A stretch of 64,000 bases of DNA, taken from an uncultured Desulfovibrio sp. (lineage in GTDB: Bacteria; Desulfobacterota; Desulfovibrionia; Desulfovibrionales; Desulfovibrionaceae). Location: the NCBI RefSeq assembly GCF_910584445.1, contig NZ_CAJUBO010000009.1, forward strand, positions 38,199 to 102,198. The letters run 5' to 3'. The notes below the pieces were generated by a model. It did not search any database. It was given only the letters and a program-made list of their open reading frames with translations, and was not told the DNA's origin. A program made the position numbers and the translations under genes. Positions 40,887 through 50,065 of the stretch are shown here, one piece after another (position 1 is the stretch's first letter; the number at the start of each line of letters is the position of its first letter).

Positions 40887-42458
40887 TCAGACGCCGATTT
40901 TTTCGCGGATGGTTGCGATCCTGTGCCCGTAGGTGTGGGCGGCGCGCAGGTGTTCGCGCCAGGCCCGGCGCAGCTCGCGCGCCCCGGCCGGATCGGCGCG
41001 CAGGCTTGCGAGGCGCGGGCCAAGTCCGGCGGGGGAGCGCAGGGTGATGGGTTCCGCGAGCGTCCGGGGAAAGATGTCCAGGCCCGGCGTGGCATCGCTC
41101 AAAAGTATCCCCCCGGCGGCCCAGACGTCGAAATGGCGCTGGCTCAGACTGTGCGGCAAAAGCAGGCTGGTGACGTTGAGGACGGCGCCCGCTTCGCGGT
41201 AGAGCCGGGGCAGGCTGCCGTAATAGTCCGCCGGCGGTTCCGGCTCGCAGCCCGGCACGAGCGCGCGCCAGAGTCCGTCGCCCGTGACGCGCAGCCCCAG
41301 GGGCAGGGCCGCCGCGAGCCAGCGGGCGCGGTTGGCCTGGGCGCAGCGTTCCGCGCCAAGGCCCGCGCACCGGACGGCGTGCCCGGGCCAGGGGCGGACC
41401 GCCAGCCGTTCCCGCCACCAGTGGAAGTGCGCCTGCCCGTCGGGGCGCGCGTCGCGGGCCAGAAGGGCCGAAGCCTCGGCCGCGGCGTCTTCCGGCACCT
41501 GCGCGGCCGCGAAAAAGCGTTCCCGATCGGGAAAGGCCGCGCGACCCACGAAGCGGGGGGGCAGACAGGCCAGACGGGCGGCCTCGGCCGCATCGGGCAG
41601 GGGGCGCCACATATGCGGCGCCACGGCCAGCGGCAGGTGGTGGACGCTGCGCGCCCCGGCGGCGCGCAGGCCGTCGATGAAGCTTGCGTCCGTCACGAAG
41701 AGCGCGGCCTCGCGCCACCAGGGGAGCCGCGTCGCGGAAAGGATATGCCAGGGATTGTCCACGAACCAGAGCGCCACGGGCACGCCCAGCGCCCGGCAGC
41801 AGTGGAAGGCGCGCCCCTCCGGGTCCATGCCGCGCAGGTTGACGGACAGGACGAAGGCGGGCGCCCGGCCCTCCCAGATGCCGGGCAGCGGCGTCCCGCC
41901 GGCCGTCGCGGGCCAGCCCTCCAGCGGGGCGAAGCCCGCCTCCGCGAGGGCTTCGCGCAGCTCGCGGTGCAGCAGGCGCGTGTCGTCACCGGGCAGCCAG
42001 ACGGCGGGCGCCCCGGGGCGCGGAGCCGTCAGGCGGGGGGCGATGTCCCCGGCCTCCAGCCCGCCCAGGAGCGGACCCCAGAAATCGGGGGCCAGGCGCA
42101 GGGACGGCCGGTACAGGAAGACGGCGGCGTCCCCCGGGCGCGTGATGGCCTGCGGCGGCAGGGCCTGCCAGCCGGGGGGCGGGGCAAAGCCGTCCGGGCG
42201 CAGGCGGCGCAGGGTCTCCGGCTCTTCCACCCAGAAGACCGTGCCGCCGCGCTCCAGCGCCGCGCGCGCAAAGGGCAGGTCCTGCGGGCTGCCCGGGCCG
42301 AGACCGAGAAGAAGCAGGTCCCGGCGCGGGGCGTCCGCGTCCAGACGTTCCCAGGCCGCCGGCGCGTCCGGGAGGCTCAGGAGACGCCCGGCGAAGTCCG
42401 CGAGGCGCGCCCGCGCGGGGGACGCCGCCGGGGAGGGGGTTCCGCTGTTGGCGCGCAT
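40887..42458 (-). CDS. CgeB-like glycosyltransferase
   Basis: 523-aa protein with the CgeB/DUF3880 arrangement: a central domain with SVNLRGMDPEGRAFHCCRALGVPVALWFVDNPWH (about residues 200-235) and a C-terminal glycosyltransferase half. The latter carries the donor-site pattern of GT4-like family Glyco_trans_1_2 (LYREAGAVLNVTSLLLPHSLSQRHFDVWAAGG). Related proteins in Desulfovibrio and relatives are linked to glycosylation of flagellin or surface polymers. No flagellar gene adjoins it. It is followed by sat on the same strand but separated by a promoter. Confidence 0.78.
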   Translation of the reverse strand: MRANSGTPSPAASPARARLADFAGRLLSLPDAPAAWERLDADAPRRDLLLLGLGPGSPQDLPFARAALERGGTVFWVEEPETLRRLRPDGFAPPPGWQALPPQAITRPGDAAVFLYRPSLRLAPDFWGPLLGGLEAGDIAPRLTAPRPGAPAVWLPGDDTRLLHRELREALAEAGFAPLEGWPATAGGTPLPGIWEGRAPAFVLSVNLRGMDPEGRAFHCCRALGVPVALWFVDNPWHILSATRLPWWREAALFVTDASFIDGLRAAGARSVHHLPLAVAPHMWRPLPDAAEAARLACLPPRFVGRAAFPDRERFFAAAQVPEDAAAEASALLARDARPDGQAHFHWWRERLAVRPWPGHAVRCAGLGAERCAQANRARWLAAALPLGLRVTGDGLWRALVPGCEPEPPADYYGSLPRLYREAGAVLNVTSLLLPHSLSQRHFDVWAAGGILLSDATPGLDIFPRTLAEPITLRSPAGLGPRLASLRADPAGARELRRAWREHLRAAHTYGHRIATIREKIGV

Positions 42459-42597
42459 GCCCGGGGCCTCACCGCGACGGCGAAAATGCCGGGCATGACG
42501 GGGGGGCGGACGATCCCGCCGTGGCGGGAGCGCGCGTCGCGTCCCGGGACGAAAGGGCGGTATGGCGTTGCGGCATGGCTCTCCCTGCGATGTCCGC

Positions 42598-43467
42598 TCA
42601 GTGACGCGGGGGAACAGATGCGGGCGCCGTGGCGCCCTCCACCGCCTCAAGGCCGAAAAAGCGGCGCGCGTTCCGCCCGCAGGCGCGCCAGAGATCTTCC
42701 GGCGCCATGCCCCGCGCCTCGGCCACGGCTCTGGCCGTGAAGACCGTATAGGCGGGTTCGTTGCGGGTGCCGCGCCAGGGCACGGGCGAAAGATAGGGGG
42801 CGTCCGTCTCCAGCAGGAGGCGGTCTTCGGGGATGAGGGCCACGGCTTCGCGCAGGGGCGCGTTGGCGGCATAGGTCACGGGTCCTGGCACGGAAATGTG
42901 CCAGCCGTTGGCGAGGATGCGCCGCGCAAGCGCGGGGCCGCCGCCGAAACAGTGCCAGAGCAGGGGATAGCCCGTGAAGCCCCGCGCTTCGAGGAGCGTC
43001 AGGCATTCCTTTTCGGCCTCGCGGCAGTGGAGGACCACGGGCCTTTCCAGGGCGCGGGCAAGGTCGAGCTGGGCCGCGAACGCGGCCATTTGCAGCTCGC
43101 GCGGGCAGTCGTCCCAGTGAAAGTCAAGCCCGATCTCGCCCACGGCCCGCAGGCGCGGCTCGGCGGCAAAGGCCGCCGCCATGGCGTCCAGACACGGCGG
43201 TGTGCAGGTCTGCCCGTCGCAGGGATGGATGCCGAGAAGGAAGAACACTTCCGGGTGGTCCGCGAAGGACCCGCGACGTTGGTGGAAGGCTTCGGGAGAG
43301 AGAAAGACGTTGCCGATGCCGGTGATGCCCACCGCGCGGGCGCGGGCGAGGACAGCTTCGCGGTCGGGGTCGAATTCCGGCCCGTCCAGGTGCGCGTGGC
43401 TGTCCACACCACCGGGAGGCAGCGGCAGGGTGAGCGGGTCGATACGTTGCGGTTTCTTGTGTCCCAT
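42598..43467 (-). CDS. TatD family metal-dependent hydrolase
   Basis: 289-aa TatD-type TIM-barrel nuclease/hydrolase. Metal ligands are visible in DSHAHLD (near residue 25), [28 protein letters not shown] and [11 protein letters not shown]. Family members degrade DNA or remove D-aminoacyl groups. The ATG at 43467 starts the family sequence; the frame extends upstream through unsupported Arg/Pro-rich codons. It diverges from the UDP-sugar gene. Confidence 0.88.
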   Translation of the reverse strand: MGHKKPQRIDPLTLPLPPGGVDSHAHLDGPEFDPDREAVLARARAVGITGIGNVFLSPEAFHQRRGSFADHPEVFFLLGIHPCDGQTCTPPCLDAMAAAFAAEPRLRAVGEIGLDFHWDDCPRELQMAAFAAQLDLARALERPVVLHCREAEKECLTLLEARGFTGYPLLWHCFGGGPALARRILANGWHISVPGPVTYAANAPLREAVALIPEDRLLLETDAPYLSPVPWRGTRNEPAYTVFTARAVAEARGMAPEDLWRACGRNARRFFGLEAVEGATAPASVPPRH

Positions 43468-43751
43468 ACCTGGTCCGGCGGGGTGAACGGGGTGGGGCGG
43501 CGGACGCGGCCGGCCTGTCCGGCCGCGGTGGCGAGCATAGCAAAGCGGCGCCGGCCGCGCAAGAAAGCCATTGCCATGGCGGATGTTTGCGCGTAAAAGG
43601 CGAAGCGCGCCGCGTCGGCACCGACTGCGCCGCAGAGCGGTTTCGCAAGGAAATTGCGTCAACGCTCCGGGCGGATGCGGGAGCGGACGCCCGCGCCGCA
43701 CTACGGCGGAAAACCACAGAAAAGTGCTCTACTGGGCGCCAGGGGGAAAGC

Positions 43752-44708
43752 ATGCACTTGAGAAAGCGGATTCTCGTCACCGGCGGCTCCGGGTTTCTGG
43801 GTTCGCACCTCTGCGCCAGGCTTCTTGCCGAGGGGCACGAAGTCATCTGCGTGGACAATTTCTTTTCCAGTGCCCGCGCCAATGTGGAAGAACTCATGGA
43901 CAACAAGCGCTTTGAGCTTATTCGCCATGACGTGACCTTTCCGCTCTATGTGGAAGTGGACGAGATCTACAATCTCGCCTGTCCGGCCTCGCCCATCCAC
44001 TACCAGCACGACCCCGTCCAGACTATCAAGACCTGCGTCCACGGGGCCATCAACATGCTCGGCCTCGCCAAGCGCGTGGGCGCGCGCATCTATCAGGCCT
44101 CCACCAGCGAGGTCTATGGCGACCCCGAGGTGCATCCGCAGCCCGAAAGCTACTGGGGGCACGTCAATCCCATCGGCATCCGCTCCTGCTACGACGAGGG
44201 CAAGCGGTGCGCCGAGGCCCTGTTCTTCTCCTATCGGCGCCAGGGCGGCCTGCCCATCAAGGTGGGACGCATCTTCAACACCTATGGTCCCAAGATGCAC
44301 CCCAACGACGGCCGCGTGGTCTCCAACTTCATCGTCCAGGCCCTGAAGGGCCAGCCCATCACCATCTACGGCGACGGCAGCCAGACGCGTTCGTTCTGCT
44401 ATGTGGACGATCTCGTGGAGTGCATGATCCGGTTCATGGCTTCGCGCGAGGACTTCATCGGTCCCATGAACATGGGGAACCCCGGTGAGTTCACGATCCG
44501 CGAGCTGGCGGAAAAGGTCGTGGAGCTGACGGGCAGCGGCTCCCGCATCGTCTGCGAACCTCTGCCCGCCGATGACCCGAAGCAGCGCCGGCCCGACATC
44601 ACCCTTGCGCGCCGGGAACTGGGCTGGGAGCCGCAGACGCCCCTGGAGGCGGGACTGGAAAAAACCATCGCCTATTTTGACGGCCTGCTGAAGCAGGGGC
44701 TTCTCTGA
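43752..44708 (+). CDS. UDP-glucuronate decarboxylase (UDP-xylose synthase)
   Basis: 318-aa extended short-chain dehydrogenase that converts UDP-glucuronate to UDP-xylose. The NAD loop GGSGFLGSH (10-18), the catalytic TSEVYG and Tyr-x-x-x-Lys (CYDEGKR), and the family-specific stretch [19 protein letters not shown] are all present. A GGGGGAAAG site precedes the ATG. It probably feeds cell-surface glycan synthesis. An arnA-type decarboxylase is less likely given its single-domain length. Confidence 0.93.
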   Translation: MHLRKRILVTGGSGFLGSHLCARLLAEGHEVICVDNFFSSARANVEELMDNKRFELIRHDVTFPLYVEVDEIYNLACPASPIHYQHDPVQTIKTCVHGAINMLGLAKRVGARIYQASTSEVYGDPEVHPQPESYWGHVNPIGIRSCYDEGKRCAEALFFSYRRQGGLPIKVGRIFNTYGPKMHPNDGRVVSNFIVQALKGQPITIYGDGSQTRSFCYVDDLVECMIRFMASREDFIGPMNMGNPGEFTIRELAEKVVELTGSGSRIVCEPLPADDPKQRRPDITLARRELGWEPQTPLEAGLEKTIAYFDGLLKQGLL

Positions 44709-44856
44709 CACAGGGCTTCTCCGGTCTCCGCGTGCGGACGCGGACGCCGGAAACGCGGGGCACAGCTCCGGTCCCTGCGGCGGCTGCGCCGGCGCGCGGG
44801 CGGCATGTCCGCCCTCCGGCGCCCTCCCCGACACTTTTTTGCGTGCGCGGTTTTCC

Positions 44857-46923
44857 ATGGATTGCTATCTTGCCGGTCTTTGCGTTTTTCTTGCCGGGGC
44901 AGTGTGCCTCGGGCTTCTGGCCGTGGCCGCGTCGTTCACGCCCCCGCGCCCCAGGCGCAGCCGCCGCGTCAACGCCCTTGGCGCCGGATGCGCGGCCCTG
45001 GGCTGCGCCCTGGGCCTCGGGGGCGCGGCGGGCGCCCTGCTGGACGGCGGCGATGCCGCGCTCCGGCTCCCCTGGGGCCTCCCGGTGGGCGCCTTCGCGC
45101 TTAAGCTGGATGCCCTGAGCGCCTTTTTTCTGCTGCCGGTCTTCGGGCTGGGGCTTGTCTGCGCGCTTTCCGGCGGCATGGCGCTGCGCGGAGTGCGGCC
45201 GGCCGAGCACAATCTTGCGGCGCACTGGTTTTTCTTTCTCCTGCTCCTCCTCGGCATGGCCGGGGTGGTGTGCGCGCGGGACGCCATCCTCTTCCTCCTC
45301 GCCTGGGAGATCATGTCCCTCGCGCCGTTCTTTCTCATTGATTTCAATGATGGCGACAGCAAGGTGCGCGACGCCTCGTGGGTCTATCTGGTGGCGGCCC
45401 ATCTGGGGGCGGTCTTTCTGCTCGCCTTCTTCATCCTGCTCTGGCAGGTGACGGGCAGCACGGCGCTGACCATCGAGGGCTGCGCGCCGCTGACCGACGC
45501 CGGGGCGGGGACGCTGTCGGCGCTCTTCCTGCTTGCCGTGGCCGGTTTCGGGGCCAAGGCGGGCGTGGCGCCGCTCCATGTCTGGCTGCCGGAGGCGCAC
45601 CCCGCCGCGCCCAGCCATGTTTCGGCCCTGCTTTCCGGGTCCATGATCAATGCCGGCCTGTACGGGCTGCTCCGTTCGCTGGCCCTGCTGGGCGGCACGC
45701 CATCGGCGGGGGTGCTCGGGGCGCTCCCCGAGTGGTGGGGCTGGTTCCTGCTGCTGCTGGGCCTTGCCACGGCGCTCCTGGGCATCCTCAAGGCGCTGGG
45801 GCAGGGCAATCTCAAGCGCCTGCTCGCCTATTCCAGCGTGGAGAACATGGGCCTCATGTTCATGGGCGTGGGCGCGGGCCTGCTGGGCGTGGCCGCCGGC
45901 GACGCCTGGACGGCCCTGCTGGGCTTTTCCGGGGCGCTGCTCCATATGCTCAACCACGCGGGCTTCAAGGGGCTGCTCTTCCTGTGCGCGGGCGAGGTGC
46001 TCCATGCGGCGGGCACTGTACGCATGGAGCTGCTGGGCGGCCTGCAGCGGAGGCTCCCGCTCGTGGGCGCGGCCTTTGCCCTGGGCGCGGCCGCCATTGC
46101 CTGCCTGCCGCCGCTGAGCGGGTTTGCCTCGGAGTTCGTCCTTGCCATGTCGCTGCTGGACGGCGCCTCTTTCCCCGGCGTGGAGCGCCAGCTCTGCCTT
46201 CTGTTCACCCTGGCGGGCCTGGCGCTGGTGAGCGGTCTCGCGGCGGCGGTCTATGTCCGCGCCTATGGCGCCACCTTTCTGGGCGAGCCGCGCACGGGCT
46301 TTGCCGCCAATGCCCACGCGACGGGCTGGCGCGGCCTCTGGCCGCTGGCGCTTCCCGCGGCGGCCTGCGTGGCCGGGGGCCTGTTCGCGCCGTACTTTTT
46401 CGACCTTGCCGCGGGAACGGCGCTCACGGCCATTCCCTTCCCCCATGGCCTTGTGACGGATCTTCCTGACGTTGACGCGCAGATGCGCCGCAGCCTCGCC
46501 ATGGTCTCCATGGTCGGCGGGGGCGGCGTCGTCCTGGCGTTCTGCCTTTTTGCCGCGCGCGGCCTGCTGCTCCGGCGGCGCGGTGTCCTGCGGGAAAAAA
46601 CGTGGGGCTGCGGCTACCAGGCCTCCTCGGCGCGTGTCCAGTATACGGACGCGTCGTTTTCCGAACCTCTGGCGCGGCTGTTCGCGCCGTTCATGGGCCT
46701 GCGGACGCGGGGCGGGGCGCCGGAGGGGATCTTCCCCGACCGCGCCGCCTTCAGCGTGGCCGCTCCGGACCGCCTGCGGACGCATTTCTTCGCTCCGCTT
46801 TTCGAGCTGGTGGAACGGGTCTGCAATGCCTGCAAGATCCTCCAGCATGGCAAGATCCACCTCTATATCCTCTATATCCTCGCCACCGTGGTGGGGCTTC
46901 TCGTCTGGGGACTCAGGCCATGA
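44857..46923 (+). CDS. Ehr complex antiporter-like subunit (HyfB/NuoL-like)
   Basis: 688-aa NuoL/HyfB-type membrane subunit, about fifteen segments, first gene of a six-gene group-4-like operon. Conserved channel blocks are present: LLAWEIMSLAPFFL, FGAKAGVAPLHVWLPEAHPAAPSHVSAL with the key Lys, and LLHMLNHAGFKGLLFLCAG. The C-terminus ends in an HyfB-type tail (CGYQASSARVQYTDASFSEP). A GTG at 44839 is a possible alternative start, but the ATG at 44857 is closer to the family. ATGA overlap with the next gene. Confidence 0.92.
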   Translation: MDCYLAGLCVFLAGAVCLGLLAVAASFTPPRPRRSRRVNALGAGCAALGCALGLGGAAGALLDGGDAALRLPWGLPVGAFALKLDALSAFFLLPVFGLGLVCALSGGMALRGVRPAEHNLAAHWFFFLLLLLGMAGVVCARDAILFLLAWEIMSLAPFFLIDFNDGDSKVRDASWVYLVAAHLGAVFLLAFFILLWQVTGSTALTIEGCAPLTDAGAGTLSALFLLAVAGFGAKAGVAPLHVWLPEAHPAAPSHVSALLSGSMINAGLYGLLRSLALLGGTPSAGVLGALPEWWGWFLLLLGLATALLGILKALGQGNLKRLLAYSSVENMGLMFMGVGAGLLGVAAGDAWTALLGFSGALLHMLNHAGFKGLLFLCAGEVLHAAGTVRMELLGGLQRRLPLVGAAFALGAAAIACLPPLSGFASEFVLAMSLLDGASFPGVERQLCLLFTLAGLALVSGLAAAVYVRAYGATFLGEPRTGFAANAHATGWRGLWPLALPAAACVAGGLFAPYFFDLAAGTALTAIPFPHGLVTDLPDVDAQMRRSLAMVSMVGGGGVVLAFCLFAARGLLLRRRGVLREKTWGCGYQASSARVQYTDASFSEPLARLFAPFMGLRTRGGAPEGIFPDRAAFSVAAPDRLRTHFFAPLFELVERVCNACKILQHGKIHLYILYILATVVGLLVWGLRP

Positions 46924-47879
46924 GCGCGCCGACCGCCTTTCTCCTCCAGCTGGCGCTGGCCCTGGTGCTGGCGCCGCTGCTGCCGGGCATCATCAACCGT
47001 GTCAAGGCCATGGTGGCCGGGCGGCACGGCAAGCCCCTGCTCCAGACCTATTATGACCTTGCCAGACTGCTCGGCAAGGGCGAGGTCATCAGCCGCACCA
47101 CCACCTGGACCTTTGCGGCGGCGCCGGGGGTGTCGCTGGCGGCGGCCCTGTGCGCCCTGGCGCTTCTGCCGCTGGGGGGCGTCCCCTCGCCGCTGGCCTT
47201 TGGCGGGGATTTCCTGCTGGCGGCGTACCTGCTCGGCATGGGGCGTTTCGCGGTCATGCTGGCGGCCCTGGATACAGGTTCTTCCTTCGAGGGCATGGGG
47301 GCGAGCCGGGAAGCGGCGTTTTCGGCCCTGGGCGAACCCGCGCTCTTCCTCGCCTTTCTGACGCTCACCAGCCTGAGCCTCGACCTGGGGCGCGGCGTCG
47401 CCGACGCGGGACTGGACGTGCGCGCCGCCTTTTCGCTCTCCGCGCTGTTCAATGGCGACATGGCGGCATTCTGGCAGGCGGGGCGCCCCGAGCTGCTCCT
47501 GGCGCCCGCGGTCTTTTTCGCCCTGCTGCTGGCGGAGAACTGCCGCATCCCGGTGGATGATCCCACCACCCACCTGGAACTGACCATGATCCACGAGGTC
47601 ATGGTGCTTGACCATTCCGGGCCAAACCTTGCCATGATCGTCTATGGAGCGGCGCTCAAGCTCTGGTTTTTCGCGGCCCTGGTGGCCGGGCTGCTCGTGC
47701 CGCCGCTGCCGCTCTGGGAGCATGCGGCGCTTTCCGTGCTGGCCGTTCTCGGCATTGGCGTGGCCGTGGGCGTGGTGGAGTCCGCCATGGCCCGTCTGCG
47801 GCTCACGCGCGTGCCGCATTTTCTTGGCGTGGCCGCCGCCCTGGCGGCCCTGGCCCTCATCCTGACGCAGGCCCGCTAG
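46920..47879 (+). CDS. Ehr complex membrane subunit (HyfC/NuoH-like)
   Basis: 319-aa NuoH/HyfC-type subunit with about eight membrane segments. QTYYDLARLLGKGEV and ENCRIPVDDPTTHLELTMIHE are the usual conserved loops; the latter faces the cytoplasmic module. It is a paralogue of CooK (30262-31233) but clearly more HyfC-like. ATG overlaps the preceding stop. Confidence 0.92.
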   Translation: MSAPTAFLLQLALALVLAPLLPGIINRVKAMVAGRHGKPLLQTYYDLARLLGKGEVISRTTTWTFAAAPGVSLAAALCALALLPLGGVPSPLAFGGDFLLAAYLLGMGRFAVMLAALDTGSSFEGMGASREAAFSALGEPALFLAFLTLTSLSLDLGRGVADAGLDVRAAFSLSALFNGDMAAFWQAGRPELLLAPAVFFALLLAENCRIPVDDPTTHLELTMIHEVMVLDHSGPNLAMIVYGAALKLWFFAALVAGLLVPPLPLWEHAALSVLAVLGIGVAVGVVESAMARLRLTRVPHFLGVAAALAALALILTQAR

Positions 47880-47912
47880 CGCGCCGCCGCATCCCCGGAG
47901 AACATCGGACCC

Positions 47913-48545
47913 ATGATCACGCTGACCTCGCTGTTTTCCACCATCCTTTTTCTTCTGCTGCTGAACAACCTGCTGCTGCTCGGCGCGCCGGGCATTGCCC
48001 CGCTCATCCGCCTCACCGCGTTTCAGGGCATTTTGCTGGCGGTGCTCCTGCTCGGCATGGACCATGCCCTGCTCGCCTGCGCCATCTTCGGCATCAAGGG
48101 CGCGTTGCTGCCCGGCCTTCTGGAGCGCACCCGGCGCAGGCTCGCCACCACGGATGAGCCTCGGCCCCGCCTCCATCTCGGCGCGGGGGTGTTCACGGGC
48201 ATCCTGGGCCTTGTGTTCTCGCTCTGGCTGGAGACGCGCCTGCCCATCCTGCCGCATCTGTTCCCGCCGCTGCTCCTGCCCACGGCGCTGACCACACTGT
48301 TTTGCGGGCTTATCCTGGTGGTGGGGCGCGCCACGGCCATCTCGCAGGTCATCGGCTACCTTGTGGCCGAAAACGGCATCTTTCTTCTGGGCGCCCCGCT
48401 CATGGCCGCCGGAGCCATCTGGTTTGAACTGGCCCTGCTGCTGGACATTTTTGTGGCGGTCTTCGTCATGGGCAATGCCATCGGGCATATCGGCGAGACC
48501 TTTGATTCCATCGACACGGGCCGCTTCCGCAGCCTCAGGGACTGA
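47913..48545 (+). CDS. Ehr complex membrane subunit (HyfE/NuoK-like)
   Basis: 210-aa HyfE-type subunit with about six membrane segments; the C-terminal half resembles NuoK (IGYLVAENGIFLLG; AIGHIGETFDSIDTGRF). HyfE subunits probably take part in ion translocation next to the antiporter modules. It starts 33 nt after the HyfC-like gene and ends 2 nt before the next. Confidence 0.88.
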   Translation: MITLTSLFSTILFLLLLNNLLLLGAPGIAPLIRLTAFQGILLAVLLLGMDHALLACAIFGIKGALLPGLLERTRRRLATTDEPRPRLHLGAGVFTGILGLVFSLWLETRLPILPHLFPPLLLPTALTTLFCGLILVVGRATAISQVIGYLVAENGIFLLGAPLMAAGAIWFELALLLDIFVAVFVMGNAIGHIGETFDSIDTGRFRSLRD

Positions 48546-48547
48546 TC

Positions 48548-50062
48548 ATGCTCGAAGCCCTGATCCTCCTGCCCCTTGTGGCGGGCCTGCTCATGCTGGC
48601 GGTGGGCAACGCGGGATTCTGCCGCGTCCTTTTGCCCGTCACCGGCGCGGGCCATGTCTGCCTTTCGCTTGCCATTGTCGCGGCCGTGGCCGGGGGCGCC
48701 CATCCCGCAGCGCTCGGGGGCCTTCTGGCGCCGGACGCCCTGGGCGCGCTTTTCCTCGTTCTGGCGAGTCTGCTGTTCTTCGCGGCATCCATCTATGCCG
48801 TGGGCTATCTGCGCGAGGAAGAGGCCATCGAGGTCCGCACCTGCATCCACGATGGCCGTCCGTTCACCAATGCGCCCGAACGCCGCTTCACCGCCTGTCT
48901 CTGTTTTTTCCTCGCGGCCATGAGCCTTGTGACCACCACGCCGCACCTGGGCGCCCTCTGGGTCGGCATCGAGGCCACCACCCTCTCCAGCGCGCCGCTC
49001 ATCTATTTTCATCGGCACCGGCGCTCGCTGGAAGCCACCTGGAAATACCTCATCATCTGTTCGGTGGGCATCGCGCTCGCCCTGCTCGGCAACATCCTGC
49101 TTTCCGTGGCCTTCTATGCGCCGGGGGGGGCCGGGGAACTTCCGGTGCTCGCGGACGACATCGACTCCCTCGGCTGGTTCGTGGCCCACGCCGGCGCCGC
49201 CGCGCCGCCCTGGCTCAAGGCGGCCTTCATTTTCTTGCTGGTGGGCTATGGGACCAAGATGGGGCTGGCGCCGCTGCACAACTGGCTGCCCGACGCGCAC
49301 AGCCAGGCGCCGTCGCTGGTCTCGGCGTTGCTCTCCGGCGCGCTGCTCAACTGCGCCCTGCTCGGCATCCTGCGCGGCCACCAGATCCTGCTCGCCGCCG
49401 GGCTGGGCGATTTCAGCGGCGGGCTGCTCGTCTTTTTCGGCATCCTCTCGTTGCTGACGGCGGCCATCTTCATCGTGGGGCAGGGACATTACAAACGCCT
49501 GCTCGCCTATTCCAGCGTGGAGCACATGGGCATCCTCAGCCTCGGCATCGGCCTGGGAGGCATCGCCGTGGAGGGCGCGCTGCTCCACTCCGTCTGCCAC
49601 TCGCTGACCAAGTGCCTGCTCTTTCTGCTCTCGGGGAATATCCTCGCCCGCTACCACACCTATTCCAGCTATGACGTGCGCGGTCTGCGCTGGACCATGC
49701 CCGCCACGGGCGCGCTCTGGACGGCGGGCTTTCTTGCCGTGGCAGGCTCGCCGCCGTTCGGCATTTTCGTGAGCGAACTCATCATCCTCAAGGGCATGCT
49801 CGCCGAGGGCGCGTGGCTGGTCGCGGCCCTGTATCTCGGGGCGCTGGCGGTCATCTTTGTGGGGATGTCGGTGGCGGTGCTGCGTATGGTGCAGGGCACA
49901 CGCCCGCTGGACATGCCCGCCCGGCTGCGAAGCCGCCGCGAACCGCTCTGGAGCATCCTGCCGCCGCTGGCCCTGGCGGTGGCCGTTCTTGCCCTGGGGC
50001 TGTGGGTCCCGGACTGGCTGTGGCGTTTTCTGGAAACGGGCGCCAGGCTCATCGGAGGGTAG
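48548..50062 (+). CDS. Ehr complex second antiporter-like subunit (HyfF-like)
   Basis: 504-aa NuoN/HyfF-type antiporter module with about fourteen membrane segments. GYGTKMGLAPLHNWLPDAHSQAPSLVSALLSG holds the channel Lys, and HSVCHSLTKCLLFLLSGN the second. With the HyfB-like subunit it gives the complex two ion-translocating modules. 3 nt from the following gene. Confidence 0.92.
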   Translation: MLEALILLPLVAGLLMLAVGNAGFCRVLLPVTGAGHVCLSLAIVAAVAGGAHPAALGGLLAPDALGALFLVLASLLFFAASIYAVGYLREEEAIEVRTCIHDGRPFTNAPERRFTACLCFFLAAMSLVTTTPHLGALWVGIEATTLSSAPLIYFHRHRRSLEATWKYLIICSVGIALALLGNILLSVAFYAPGGAGELPVLADDIDSLGWFVAHAGAAAPPWLKAAFIFLLVGYGTKMGLAPLHNWLPDAHSQAPSLVSALLSGALLNCALLGILRGHQILLAAGLGDFSGGLLVFFGILSLLTAAIFIVGQGHYKRLLAYSSVEHMGILSLGIGLGGIAVEGALLHSVCHSLTKCLLFLLSGNILARYHTYSSYDVRGLRWTMPATGALWTAGFLAVAGSPPFGIFVSELIILKGMLAEGAWLVAALYLGALAVIFVGMSVAVLRMVQGTRPLDMPARLRSRREPLWSILPPLALAVAVLALGLWVPDWLWRFLETGARLIGG

Positions 50063-50065
50063 CGG

